From positions 48,244,949-48,308,948 of the forward strand of contig NC_069123.1 of assembly GCF_026914265.1 (NCBI RefSeq): a stretch of DNA of 64,000 bases. The letters are read 5' to 3'. Both the position numbers and the translations under genes were made by a program. The DNA is from Mya arenaria (lineage: Eukaryota; Mollusca; Bivalvia; Myida; Myidae). The notes beneath the pieces were generated by a model, which worked only from the letters and a program-made list of their open reading frames with translations, did not search any database and was not told the DNA's origin. Below, piece after piece: positions 1 to 13,749 of the stretch; positions within the stretch are counted from its first letter, which is position 1, and every line of letters begins with the position of its first letter.

Positions 1-1138
1 TAAAGGTTGACAAACCATACATCAAACTAGACATATATAAATGATTTTTATATATGGTACTATGCATGATCGCTTAATTTCTATTGTTTCCATCTGTGAG
101 TTGGAACCTAGACAAAATGAAGCAGGCTTATTTGAGCTGCCAACATACGAACACTTTTATTGATATTCATGTTCGTGTCCAACGAGATCAATCAATTGTT
201 CTATACCCAGCCAAGTGACAGTGATTGAAATGTTCAAGACTTTCTGTCGAAGTTTACTTTTCGAATGGAATTAATTAGAGCGAACGAGTTAAGTTTCGAA
301 TCTTAAAACAGCTAAATTTAATGCAGTGATAGTCCATTCAATAGTTAACAAAAGACTGACAGACAAATTGAACATCGCGAAAGCTTGATATGTGTTTTCA
401 TTGTTTTGAGATTTATTAAAAAGGCGACAGTGTATTTTGTCTAAATAATCTCCGTCAAATAAAATTGAAACACCATCAAAATCTCTATACGCTGACCATA
501 GGCGGCAATATTAGGATAAGGGCAGAGAATTTCCAGTGTTATACAATTATGCAAGGTAAGAAGGCCTCCGAGACTTCTTGAAGTATATCTGACGTCTACT
601 AGCATTCTTTCAAATATCAAATGCCAATGCAGGTATGAGCCCATTCAGTCAAGTTGTCCTACCACTTGATCATTTCAAGGATATCGGGTATAGGGTGCCA
701 ATATTCTTTGGGACCTTCCTATGATGTATAAAATTATCAAAAAGAAATTCCGTTTCACATACTCTAACTTATACTATTACCTATGGCTGCGACGGTATTC
801 GCTTAAAGGTTTGAAATCGACCAAAACAATTAAATAAGCATGGTTAGAAAGCGCCAGCACTCCGTGATACATGTATTATTTTAACATTATTTCTATGGAA
901 AATATCCTGTTTTTCCAAACCTTTGCCGTTCTGTAAAGTTTCTTGATACAAATTCATTGCGGATCTACAAACGAGTTTAAGAGTATTCAAATAAAACAAG
1001 CAAATGGAGCCTTCGGAAACAAAAAACGGTTTAGAGGTACAATGTGCATGAATACGGTTAACAAAGACATACCTGAAAACAATCCCAGACTAGCTCCGAT
1101 GTTATTTATTAAAAATGAAAGAGTAACTTTGTACTTAC
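1..1138 (-). other. probable intron 1 of an upstream alpha-tubulin paralog
   Basis: This stretch lies immediately 3' (minus strand) of a tubulin-type first exon whose donor GTAAGT begins at 1138. The complete tubulin gene further right has a first intron of 1.7 kb, so the coding exons of this copy would be expected beyond the left edge. No coding exon or other feature is visible here. The assignment is inference from gene structure. Confidence 0.5.
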
Positions 1139-1230
1139 CATGGTTGTAGAAAGTGGACGGAATTCACTGAGATCTCACGAAGACGTTAAGTGTCGGATGA
1201 GACGCTCGAATGTGGCCCGACAGCGACAAT
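1139..1230 (-). CDS. TUBA: alpha-tubulin paralog, first exon (5'UTR plus ATG), partial gene
   Basis: The minus strand carries a 5'UTR ending in an ATG at 1141-1139, followed directly by GTAAGT. This matches the first exon of the complete alpha-tubulin gene at 13606-13700 almost base for base over about 85 bp. The shared part includes the block around 'CTCATCCGACACTTAACG'. Splitting the gene right after the initiator ATG is typical of animal alpha-tubulin genes. Only the start codon of the protein is in the window; the rest should lie to the left. It is either a tandem paralog in the same orientation as the second gene or a duplicated first-exon fragment. The near-identical UTR suggests recent duplication or gene conversion. 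Confidence 0.7.
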
Positions 1231-1239
1231 ACGGTAAGC

Positions 1240-1275
1240 TTTATACCGCACCCTACCATGTCTAAATCCCATTGG
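1240..1275 (-). promoter_or_regulatory. core promoter of the upstream tubulin copy (TATA and CCAAT boxes)
   Basis: On the minus strand TATAAA lies at 1245-1240 and CCAAT at 1275-1271, about 100 and 130 bases upstream of the ATG. Both boxes occur at matching places in the promoter of the complete tubulin gene (13706-13744). Confidence 0.65.
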
Positions 1276-1952
1276 TTGATTTTCCTGGTCGTTCACTGCC
1301 ACTATTTGTATCTCCTTTCAATTTAGGTCGCATGACAGAGTATTAAGTAAAATATTTGGAAGTTATGGTTGTATAATATCTTAATTTTGTAAATATTGAT
1401 AAGAAGAGTTAAGGCGATAGACCAATTGAGTGACAATCAATGAGATATTAAATGTCGAATGTTAGCATGTGCCAGCACGCACTCTTCATAGTTTGCGTGC
1501 ACAGGTGTCTTATTAAGGCGCTAGTTCAAGAACTTCAACTCTTATCATCATAGTATGACAAATTATCTTGATTCGGATTTTCGGGCATTTTACCTTATGC
1601 CACTTATGGCATATAAATACACATTAAGTCTCCTGATGGTTTTACGGCGGGGTCAATAATGCAGCCATTAAACGCTGGCAGACATTTCATTACTCTAAGA
1701 AACGAATAGATGCGTAAAATTTGCCATAGCTATTTATTTTTCAAGGATGGCAGACAGTAAGAAACGTTCTAATAACAAACAGCAAGACATACATAGGCAG
1801 TATATTTATTTCATTTAAACACATTATTTCATAGGTTTCATGATTAACAAAAAATGCAATTTATATGATGGCTGGTGTGTCTATGCACTAATACACTCGA
1901 GATCAAAAATCCGTTTTAGGCAGAAAATTGTCCATGAAGCCGCCACTCTCTC

Positions 1953-2014
1953 TTAACATGGGTTGGGAGATTCAGCATCCTTTAGTGCACAGGGACGAGA
2001 GGCAACATCTTTGT
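1953..2014 (-). other. possible small terminal exon, unknown gene
   Basis: The minus strand shows a good acceptor (pyrimidine-rich tract ending TTTTCAG) followed by an open frame of 19 codons and a TAA stop at 1953. The encoded tail contains DVASRPCALKDAESPNPC. No partner exon is proven; the GC-rich stretch at 2865-3019 on the same strand is the only candidate. It may be chance. Confidence 0.2.
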
Positions 2015-2864
2015 CTGAAAATACAAACACATTTAATACCAATTTCGAAAAAAATCCTTAAAACACTTTAATTTTACGTAGCTAGGTAACAGTAAAAGCA
2101 CCAAAATTTTTATTAAGCATTAACCTTTATATAACGCGAGCTTTGCCTTAATTTAAATCTGCACTCTCACAGATTGACCGTTAGGACAACTTTCTAGTCG
2201 TTTGTTTTCGAATGAGCCAATTGTTGCGTAAATGTCTGAAAACTAGTGGTACAAGACTGATGACCAAGGAGCAGATCACAGATTTTCATATTTATGTACG
2301 AAAAAATGATGTAGTATGACTAAAAGCGTTACTAACGCTTAAAGAAAAATGAAATGATCGGCAGTTTTCCAAACAATTGCGATTTGTTCTGTTATGAGTT
2401 ATCTTATCGGACAAAAGGCATTGATACAAAAATAAGCTGATTATGAGAATAAAACTAAAAAAAAATATCAATACTATCAATCTGTAAGAGTTCAGCTTGA
2501 AACATAACCGTGATATGCTAAAACGTAAGCACTAAACTTGCGGCATAGGCCCATTTATGTATTAAGTATATATTATTAAGAGGAAATCCAATCAAAATAT
2601 GTATCATTTTTCTTGTCATCTATAATTATGTGGCTGGGAGTGTGGGGCTGTAAAACTCCTCTGTATTTATCTTAGTATTTACATTTATGGCTGCACATAG
2701 TATTGAGAATGAACGTTGCATTTGCCAATTATTCAAAGTCCCGTTAATGGTAGATAGTCATTCTAAAGATAGGTACGAAAACTATTTAAAGGATAGCTTC
2801 ATTGATATTGAATGAAATGAAACAAAAAAATCTTAACAATTTCCTAAATATGAGACCGGTGGAT

Positions 2865-3019
2865 TTCCCTGCAGAGAAATCATCGCACCGGAAGCCGCCA
2901 CGGTCCCGCACGATGGGCAGGCAGGGATCGATATCTGATTCAGCTTCCTCCACCATACACTGCGCCGAGTATTGATCCCGGACATATTGCGTGAGGCGAC
3001 ATACAGATAGTGCTATCAT
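2865..3019 (-). other. GC-rich coding-like island, unknown
   Basis: A stretch of about 150 bp stands out from its AT-rich surroundings by GC content. On the minus strand it is open and encodes a four-cysteine segment including SAQCMVEEAESDIDPCLP and GGFRCDDFSAGKS. The plus strand is also partly open. I do not recognise a family. It could be an exon of an undetected gene or a transposon remnant. The remaining sequence between 1280 and 3920 shows nothing else apart from a T-run/G-run junction near 3590-3630. Confidence 0.25.
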
Positions 3020-3921
3020 TATATATAGATTATCGCCTGAACATGTTTACATATTTTATTAGATACAGCACGACATACTGTTTGATTGGAATGTGTAAAA
3101 AGGTGGTATAGATGTCCTTCGTAACGTCTTTTAGCTGGTAAGTGCAATATTTATTACCGTGATTGACGTGATTTTACATTGGCTGAGGCTTGTGACATGT
3201 ATGACTAAACAATATCTGATTCAGAGAATCCATGTTCGTTGAATAGTAAAATCAAATACATTATCTAGAACCCATTGTTTACTGTATCATGGAGTGTAAG
3301 GATTTCAAGAGTTCAGATGTGTAAGGGACTTGATACTTTAAGTGTATTAAAACAACTTGATCTCACATATGTAGTCCGTACTATACATGTTGTACAGCTG
3401 TGATATAAGTTTAGTAACTGATCTTTAAAAGGACATTATATATGTTGATGTGGATACAAACAAATATTTGTTTTATCATTTTAATGCATTATCATGTTTT
3501 ACTCACTTCTCATTCGATATTTATGATAACACAAATCAGATATGTGTACAGATAAAACAAGATAAGTCACCTTTTTAATTATTATTATTATTATTATTTA
3601 TTTTTTTTTATTTTTTTTTTTGGGGGGGGGTAAATTAATAGCCACGTGTCCACAAATGAACAAGTTAAAAAGGCGCTAATGGATCGCTTTTATTTTTTAT
3701 ATGTACACAATGTATCATTTTTGTGAGTTAAAAATAATTATGCGTTAACATTAAAATGTTTTTTTGCATCAAATTATATCGTGTTCGTTTTTTGATTACA
3801 ATGTACAATAAAGAAAGAATATACTAATGGGTAGTGTAATACTGATCAAGAATTCCTTTGGCGAAGATCCGAAACTCGTGTTCATGATTTTAGACATATC
3901 AGTATTTTGGCCAGTTTTCAG

Positions 3922-6900
3922 ATATACTACAAGCGAAAACTGCTGATCAAGGGAGGCGAACAATGGAGAACCTCCAAGAAAGATTACTGGAGCACGTGGT
4001 GCCCGACCAGGTTGGACAGATTGGCAAAGTACACTACAGCTTCACAGAGTGAGTACCCACTACCTTTACATAACCACATGTCAGTTTACATGTAGGGTCA
4101 TCTGAAATGAATGCACTTTTGCTGATGTTGCCAGTGGACGGTGAACAGTTTTGCTAATGTTGCCAGTGGTACGGTGAACAGTTTTGCTAATGTTGCCAGT
4201 GGTACGGTGAACAGTTTTGCTAATGTTGCCAGTGGTACGGTGAACAGTTTTGCTAATGTTGCCAGTGTGAACAGTTTTGCTAATGTTGCCAGTAGTACGG
4301 TGAACAGTTTTGCTAATGTTGCCAGTAGTACGGTGAACAGTTTTGCTAATGTTGCCAGTAGTACGGTGAACAGTTTTGCTAATGTTGCCAGTGGTACGGT
4401 GAACAGTTTTGCTAATGTTGGCAGTGGTATGGTAAAGATATTTGCCAATGTTGGCAATAAAACTCTGAAAAAAATTGCTTATGTTTCCAATAGTACGGTA
4501 AACAGTTTCGCTGATGTTGCCATTAGTTCGGTGAAGATATTTGCTGATGTTGCCAGTAATACTGTGAAGGGGTTTGCTGATGATAAGAAGCTGCATGCTG
4601 CCACATGCGATTCCGTTGTCCTTCAGTAGGACCTACATAGTTACCCAAGTGGGCTGACACACACTCCTGAAGAATCATACTCCTTTCAAGGGAGAGAACT
4701 TTTAACTGTTAAAGAAAATATGATTTAGGGGTTGTATTTCAGAAAGACATGAAATTCAAACATTTATCGACACAAAATTACAAAGCAAACAGTATTCTGT
4801 CATTAATCAGGATGCCTTCAGTTCTGTATCATGTTGATCAAATGGAACCCAGCCGATACGAACACCAGTCATACTGTGTGCACGTGTGTTTCAGGATGCG
4901 GATCGTCCACGTGCACTGGCCGAAGGTGAACACGGTAGACGGTCTGTTTACGGCCACCAACGGCGCGCTCCGTCTCCAGGGGAAGTACGAGATACACAGA
5001 CAAGGCGTGTAAGTGTTTTAAAAGAATAACTGATGTCACTTCCCCCACATCATGTCCATTTTGGGCGGTATTCCGTATGACGAAGTTAGATACGTCGGAT
5101 TACACTTTAAGATCAATGTGGATTTTGATTCCAAACGAAACATTCAAACAACGAAACACCCGTACCATATGTTTTTACATTGTTTTAATCGCTTGAAGAG
5201 CATGTTCCAAAATCCCCTACCCTTCGACATTTTTTATATGTGACACCCGTAATATATATATTCACATTTAACTTTTAACATAACCATGTATCGTACAGTG
5301 CAAATCAAAAGAAACTATTTTAACAATTAACTGTTTCAGGCTCGGATATCATAAGGTTGGAGAGTTTGTGTTCGACCTCAGTGCCATAGCACTCACCATT
5401 AAGGAAAATACTGTTTCAGGTAACTATGGTGTTTACAATATGCATAATTGTCATGCATAGTCACTCTTATGCACAGGGTACAGCAGGTAGAAAATTCAGC
5501 TCTCTATATGCTTATCAAATAATGCTCAAAATGAGCCAATTTCTGACAACTGTGCGCAAGACTGAGTTGCATTGACTTGTAAAAATATGGATATTACAAT
5601 TTGAATACAATATACACTTGATAAATTACAGTTACCCTTTATACATGACTTTTTAAAATCGTAGAAAGTATATTTTATAATTTATACTAATTATGCTTCC
5701 CCCCTCTCATCTAGAAGCCACTGCGGCCGCCCTAACTGAGCGACACCGCCATCGCCAGCACCACCACCGGCCGCGGGCGATGCCACACAGTGTTACATGC
5801 GCTGTGGGTCACATCAAGGTGCGGTTCCACGGCGGGGCGGCCCGCCTCTGCCAGTTCCTCACCGCCATGTACATCAAGGTCTATAGACGTCACTTAGAGG
5901 CGCAGGTACACGTGCACGCAACACCTTATTTACGAATAATAATATTTAGTGTATATGGTAATGTTGTTTTGGAGTACTGATGATGCAAAAATAAATGCTC
6001 CTAGCCCAGGGCAAATCGATGATGAAAAGAATCAAAAGAAAAGGATGAATGTGTTTCAGATCACAAAGGTGATTCAGGAAGCAGTTCAGGACGATGGCCA
6101 AATTCTCATGTCAGCCTTGTCGGGTAACTATTTATGATTAATCTATACTCTGCTTTTTCAAATCGTCTTTTGCATTGTCCCCTTCCACACGACCTCCAGA
6201 ATAGAGCATATATGTAAAACAATGGACAGCTGTCTTATTTATTATATGATAGTTCCCTTGATTTGCATTCTTTGAATATTGTGAATAGGTTGCCTAGAAT
6301 ACGATTTCTCCCACCCCAGATATCCAAATAATTGCCCATGCTGAAAACCCTTACCTTACACTCTCAGCTATGGAATATACTTATAACACGTATAAGTCGC
6401 CATCAATATGCGGAAGACAACAGCACATTCGCTATGGTCATTTTTGCATCATGGTTGACTGAACGTTCTGGTATCAGGGGCAAGTCCAAGATTCGACGTT
6501 AGAGGGGGTATAACTTAGGGGGCGTAACCTTTTGAATTGCGCCACTCCCTCAGAACCGAAATTTATTTGGTTTAGAGTGTTGGTATGGGGGGTTGGGGGT
6601 ACTCCCAAGAAAATGTTTACAATTTCTAGTCCGAAATAGTGCTTTTTGTAACTTTTTTTATCTTTTATTGAAAAGAAAAGTAAACTTGGACGATTTTAGG
6701 TGCACCATGTGCCCCCCCCCCCCTTCTTCTGGACCCTCAAGTGGGTATTATATTTACCTAGTCCTGCTTATCAGATATCTTTCCTCCAACAGTGATGGCC
6801 TCAATGCACGGGGCGGCGGGAGATAGAGCAACAGAAACAATTACCGTGCAAACCACGTGTAATACTCGAGGTAAGGATGACATCCGTGCATTTAAGTATA

Positions 6901-8794
6901 TTCAGTGAAATAATGTTCACTTTCTATTTATTTAAATGTATGCGTAAAATGCAAGAGCACCCGCTATTGGAGTAGTTTAATGTCATAAACCAAAACAACA
7001 ATAAAGTGACCACATGCATGGTTGTGCCACGTTTTGTTTCGATTTGTATTTAATACACAATATACATAGTTGCTTGCATACACTGTATAGTGACTCACCA
7101 CTAGTATACTCTGTATGGTTACCTATCACTAACAAACTCTGTATGGTTACCCACCACTGACATACTCTGTATGGTTACCCACCACTAACATACTTTGTAT
7201 GGTTACCCACCACTAACATACTCTGTGTGGTTACCCACCACTAACATACTCTGTATGGTTACCCACCACTAACATACACTGTATGGTTACCCACCACTAG
7301 CATACTCTGTATGGTTACCCACCACTAGCATACTCTGAATGGTTACCCACCACTAACATACACTGTATGGTTACCCACCACTAGCATACTCTATATGGTT
7401 AACCACCACTAACATACTCTGTATGGTTACCCACCACTTACATACACTGTATGGCTACTCTCCCGACTAACATACACTGTATGGCTACTCACCCGACTAA
7501 CATACACTGTATGGCTACCCACCACTCACATACTCTGAATGGTTACCCACCACTAACATACACTGTATGGTTACCCACCACTAACATACACTGTATGGTT
7601 ACCCACCACTAGCATACTCTGTATGGCTACCCACCACTAACATACACTGTATAGCTACTTACCACTAACATACTCTGTATGGCTACACACCACTAGCATA
7701 CTCTGTATGGTTACCTGTATGGTTACCCACCACTAACATACACTGTATGGTTACCCACCACTAGCATACTCTGTATGGTTACCCACCACTAGCATACTCT
7801 GAATGGTTACCCACCACTAACATACACTGTATGGTTACCCACCACTAGCATACTCTGTATGGTTAACCACCACTAACATACCCTGCATGGTTACCCCACA
7901 CTTACATACACTGTATGGCTACTCACCCGACTAACATACACTGTATGGCAACTCATCCGACTAACATACACTGTATGGCTACCTACCACTCACATACTCT
8001 GAATGGTTACCCACCACTAACATACACTGTATGGTTACCCACCACTAACATACACTGTATTGTTACCCACCACTAACATACACTGTAGAGCTACTTACCA
8101 CTAACATACTCTGTATGGCTACACACCACTAGCTAGCATACTCTGTATGGTTACCTGTATGGTTACCCATCACTAACATACACTGTATGGCCACTCACCA
8201 CTAACATACACTGTATAGCTACTTACTACTAACATACTATGTATGGCTACACACCACTAACATACACTGTATAGCCACTTACCACTAACATACTATTTAT
8301 GACTACACACCACTAACATACACTGTATGGCTTCTCAACACTATCCTACTCTGTACGGTTACCCATCACTAACATACTCTGTATGGTTACTCACCACTAG
8401 GATACACTGTATGGTTACCCATCACTAACATACTCTGTATGGGTACTCACCACTAGGATACACTGTATGGTTACCCATCACTGACATACTCTGTATGGGT
8501 ACTCACCACTAGGATACACTGTATGGTTACCCATCACTAACATACTATGTATGGGTACTCACCACTAGAATACACTATATGGCTACTCACCACTCACATA
8601 CACTGTATGGCTACTCAACACTATCATACTCTGTATGGTTACCAACCACTTGCATGTTCGGTATGTTTACCCAATCATATCATAGACTTTATAGTATAGC
8701 CAATACTTTCATTCATTGTATGGTTGCAGTACGCGAGACGGGGACGATACAGCGGTTTCTGGACAGTTTCGGCGGGCAGACGCCACCCACCTGA
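3922..8794 (+). CDS. divergent gene, 3' part, seven exons; integrin alpha stalk-like (tentative)
   Basis: Seven exons join in phase without a stop: 3922-4048, 4895-5008, 5340-5419, 5715-5905, 6060-6123, 6793-6870 and 8730-8794 (TGA at 8792-8794). All have AG acceptors and GT donors (GTGAGT, GTAAGT, GTAACT, GTACAC, GTAACT, GTAAGG). They encode about 218 residues; the first exon starts with an acceptor, so the 5' part is missing or not recognised. Segments such as DQVGQIGKVHYSFTE, then MRIVHVHWPKVNTVDG, and later VTCAVGHIKV followed by CQFLTAMYIKVY, recall the beta-sandwich stalk of integrin alpha chains ('DVG..v.H.Y', 'l.WP', 'C.vG.l..G.a'). There is no transmembrane helix or GFFKR motif before the stop at QTPPT. 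It could therefore be a secreted or truncated relative, a fragment, or another family. The exon structure is seen directly; the family is a guess. Confidence 0.5.
4130..4590 (+). repeat. 33-bp minisatellite in intron of the integrin-like gene
   Basis: About 8-9 near-perfect copies of a 33-bp unit (core 'gaacagttttgctaatgttg') followed by several degenerate copies to about 4590. One unit is shortened to 24 bp near 4267. Because 33 and 24 are multiples of three, long frames stay open on both strands. These look like a by-product of the period rather than genes. The array starts about 80 bases after the exon donor at 4049. Confidence 0.9.
5035..5245 (+). repeat. dispersed repeat, copy 1 (pair with 16065-16270)
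   Basis: This intronic stretch, containing 'cggtattccgtatgacgaag' and ending near 'tttgattcca', has a diverged copy in the same orientation at 16065-16270 ('cagtattccggatgccgaga'). I estimate about 70% identity over some 90 bases by eye. The family is unknown. Confidence 0.5.
6285..6420 (+). repeat. fragment of the 'ctcccaccccagat' MITE
   Basis: It begins with 'tttctcccaccccagatat' and continues into 'cttacactctcagctatgg' and 'atacttataa'. These are the terminal and hairpin sequences of the larger element at 19741-20345, with the interior missing. Confidence 0.6.
7080..8700 (+). repeat. 28-bp minisatellite in the last intron of the integrin-like gene
   Basis: More than 50 copies of a 28-bp unit of the form 'actaacatacactgtatggt' plus 'tacccacc', with point variation and some shortened units. 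The array runs up to within about 40 bases of the acceptor of exon 7 (8730). The sequence just before that acceptor (cattcattgtatggttgcag) resembles a degenerate unit. Confidence 0.9.
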
Positions 8795-9059
8795 CGTAGA
8801 CGAAATTACCTTGGTTACAAGTTTGGCGCCCCATTCGCTTATCGAAGGCCCGACGAGACTGTGAAAATGGTGCTGCTTCAACGGGATTTGAACAATCGTT
8901 TTGTAGAGCTGTATTTTAAGACATGAATTATCAATTACTTAAATTGTGGTCATTTTGAGGTATAATTTGATGAACGTATCTGTCTGAAGTTCCTAGAGCG
9001 AGCGATGTCTATAGTGTATCACTGTAGGAGGCCTTCTAGATATGTTTTGCTTTATTTAT

Positions 9060-9520
9060 AGAAAACAAAGATAATAAATGAACTATTGTCATTATTCATC
9101 GAGATATTCGAAGGCGTAAACGATCGTTTGGATTGCCATAAATTCATTAGCTAGCCTTTCCGCCAGATAACCGGAATATTCCATTCACAAATTCCGCCTC
9201 ACGGTTAACGCGTTATTCATGAAATCAAATTACAAAATCATATTTCAGTTGGGTGGGGTAGAAAAACTTGATAAAAATTATATCGAAAATGTGCCATATC
9301 AAAATATCGGGGATCTTCAAGGCGATAGAATTTCCAGATATGCAAGCTTTATACACCAAAATCAAATAAATTCACGCACAATCATCGACATGGCCCATCC
9401 ACTATCTTGTGTTCTGGATTCCAAGACCAGATGGTTATACATGGTAAACAGGTGTCACTCTGGGTGCACAGCCTTTCTTGTACTTGCTCTTCCTGACATG
9501 AAATAAGAAGTTATAAACAA
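9060..9520 (+). repeat. dispersed repeat, inverted partner of 21185-21660
   Basis: About 420 bases (for example 'gcaagctttatacaccaaaa', 'cgcacaatcatcgacatggc', 'aacaggtgtcactc') reappear reverse-complemented 12 kb away at 21185-21660. The two copies flank the alpha-tubulin gene in opposite orientation. No transposase-like protein is evident. Family unknown. Confidence 0.75.
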
Positions 9521-9959
9521 AATTTCTAATAATCGTTTTATAATAAATTTATACACCCGGTACTTGAGTTCTTGTTTTAAGCATTGTTTTCATATTCTCG
9601 ATAAGTAAACAGATTTCCCTTCTAAATTGTATTTTATAGTATGTTTTTGATATACGTGAGTTCCTAGATGTTACCTAAATGTAATAATGAGTCATAGGGA
9701 CCATCCGTACAGTCGTTTTGTTAAAATATTACACATTGTGAATGTATGATAATTTTAGCCCGCCAGTCTTACTTGACGTGCGAATGATCGCCGAGTTTTG
9801 ACAATTATAGTTGCCGCGTGTTGTTTTGCAGGGGACTTTAAGAGTTATGAAAAAAGACCAAGCCAACTATTCACCGAATAATGGCAAGGAAAATATTCAC
9901 GTGACCAGTTTAGAGCTCAGGTAAACTACTGATACGACTGTTTGACAACAGCCGACAAA

Positions 9960-10245
9960 CTGGGCAACCAACGACAATCACTGCCATGTTACAATAAATG
10001 TCGTTGGACGATTAAATAAGCATTGTAGTTGTACAACCGATTGCCGTGGACGGATACAAAGCATATCAGTTGTGCTGCCGGTTACGATTGCCAATTATAT
10101 AAGAATATTTCAGTTGTACTTCTGCATATCATTTGTACTTCCGGTTACTGTAGACGATTACAGAAGCACATCAAATGCGCTACCAGTTGTCATGGACGAT
10201 GGCATTTAAATATATCAGATGTACTGTGCACGCCGATTGCCAATA
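9960..10245 (+). repeat. degenerate tandem repeat, about 50-60 bp period
   Basis: Four or five imperfect copies of a phrase such as 'catatcagttgtgctgccgg' followed by 'ttacgattgcc' occur just downstream (in tubulin orientation) of the tubulin polyadenylation region. Nothing else is seen between 9520 and 10280. Confidence 0.45.
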
Positions 10246-10284
10246 TTGAGATAGAAGAAAAAAAGCGTTTATAACATAATAATC

Positions 10285-10290
10285 TTTAAT
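10285..10290 (-). terminator. candidate polyadenylation signal of alpha-tubulin (ATTAAA)
   Basis: ATTAAA on the minus strand, about 145 bases past the stop codon. It is the first plausible hexamer downstream; no cDNA supports it. Confidence 0.4.
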
Positions 10291-10434
10291 AATATAACAT
10301 AGTCGCTTTTATAACATTATTCCAAAATAGATAACAATAACATATAACTTTCTTTACTATTGCGTATCTTGGTAGCTACGGACATAATATGACGCGTGCG
10401 TGGTTACACTATGAAAGTCTTTTTTGACGTGAGT

Positions 10435-13608
<3,174 letters not shown>

Positions 13609-13700
13609 GATTGTAGATTGTGGACGGAATTCAACGGAGATCTCACGAAGACGTTAAGTGTCGGATGAGACGCTCGAATATGGCCTGACAGCGATTAAAC
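13609..13700 (-). promoter_or_regulatory. alpha-tubulin 5'UTR (exon 1)
   Basis: Sequence just upstream of the ATG on the minus strand. It is nearly identical to 1142-1230, the first exon of the upstream tubulin copy, while the flanking introns have diverged. The exact transcription start is not visible; it should lie 25-30 bases below the TATA box at 13713-13706. Confidence 0.65.
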
Positions 13701-13705
13701 TTATT

Positions 13706-13744
13706 TTTATATACTGCACCCACAATATGCTTCAATTTCATTGG
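13706..13744 (-). promoter_or_regulatory. alpha-tubulin core promoter (TATA and CCAAT boxes)
   Basis: On the minus strand TATATAAA lies at 13713-13706 and CCAAT at 13744-13740. The same pair is conserved upstream of the first tubulin copy (1240-1275), which supports function. Confidence 0.7.
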
Positions 13745-13749
13745 TTGAA

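Noticed and set aside
4081-4629. Long frames on both strands over the 33-bp repeat
   Set aside because: Period divisible by three keeps all these frames open; no splice sites or start context support them.
9219-9506. 95-codon frame as a gene
   Set aside because: It lies wholly inside the dispersed repeat whose inverted copy at 21185-21660 does not keep the frame.
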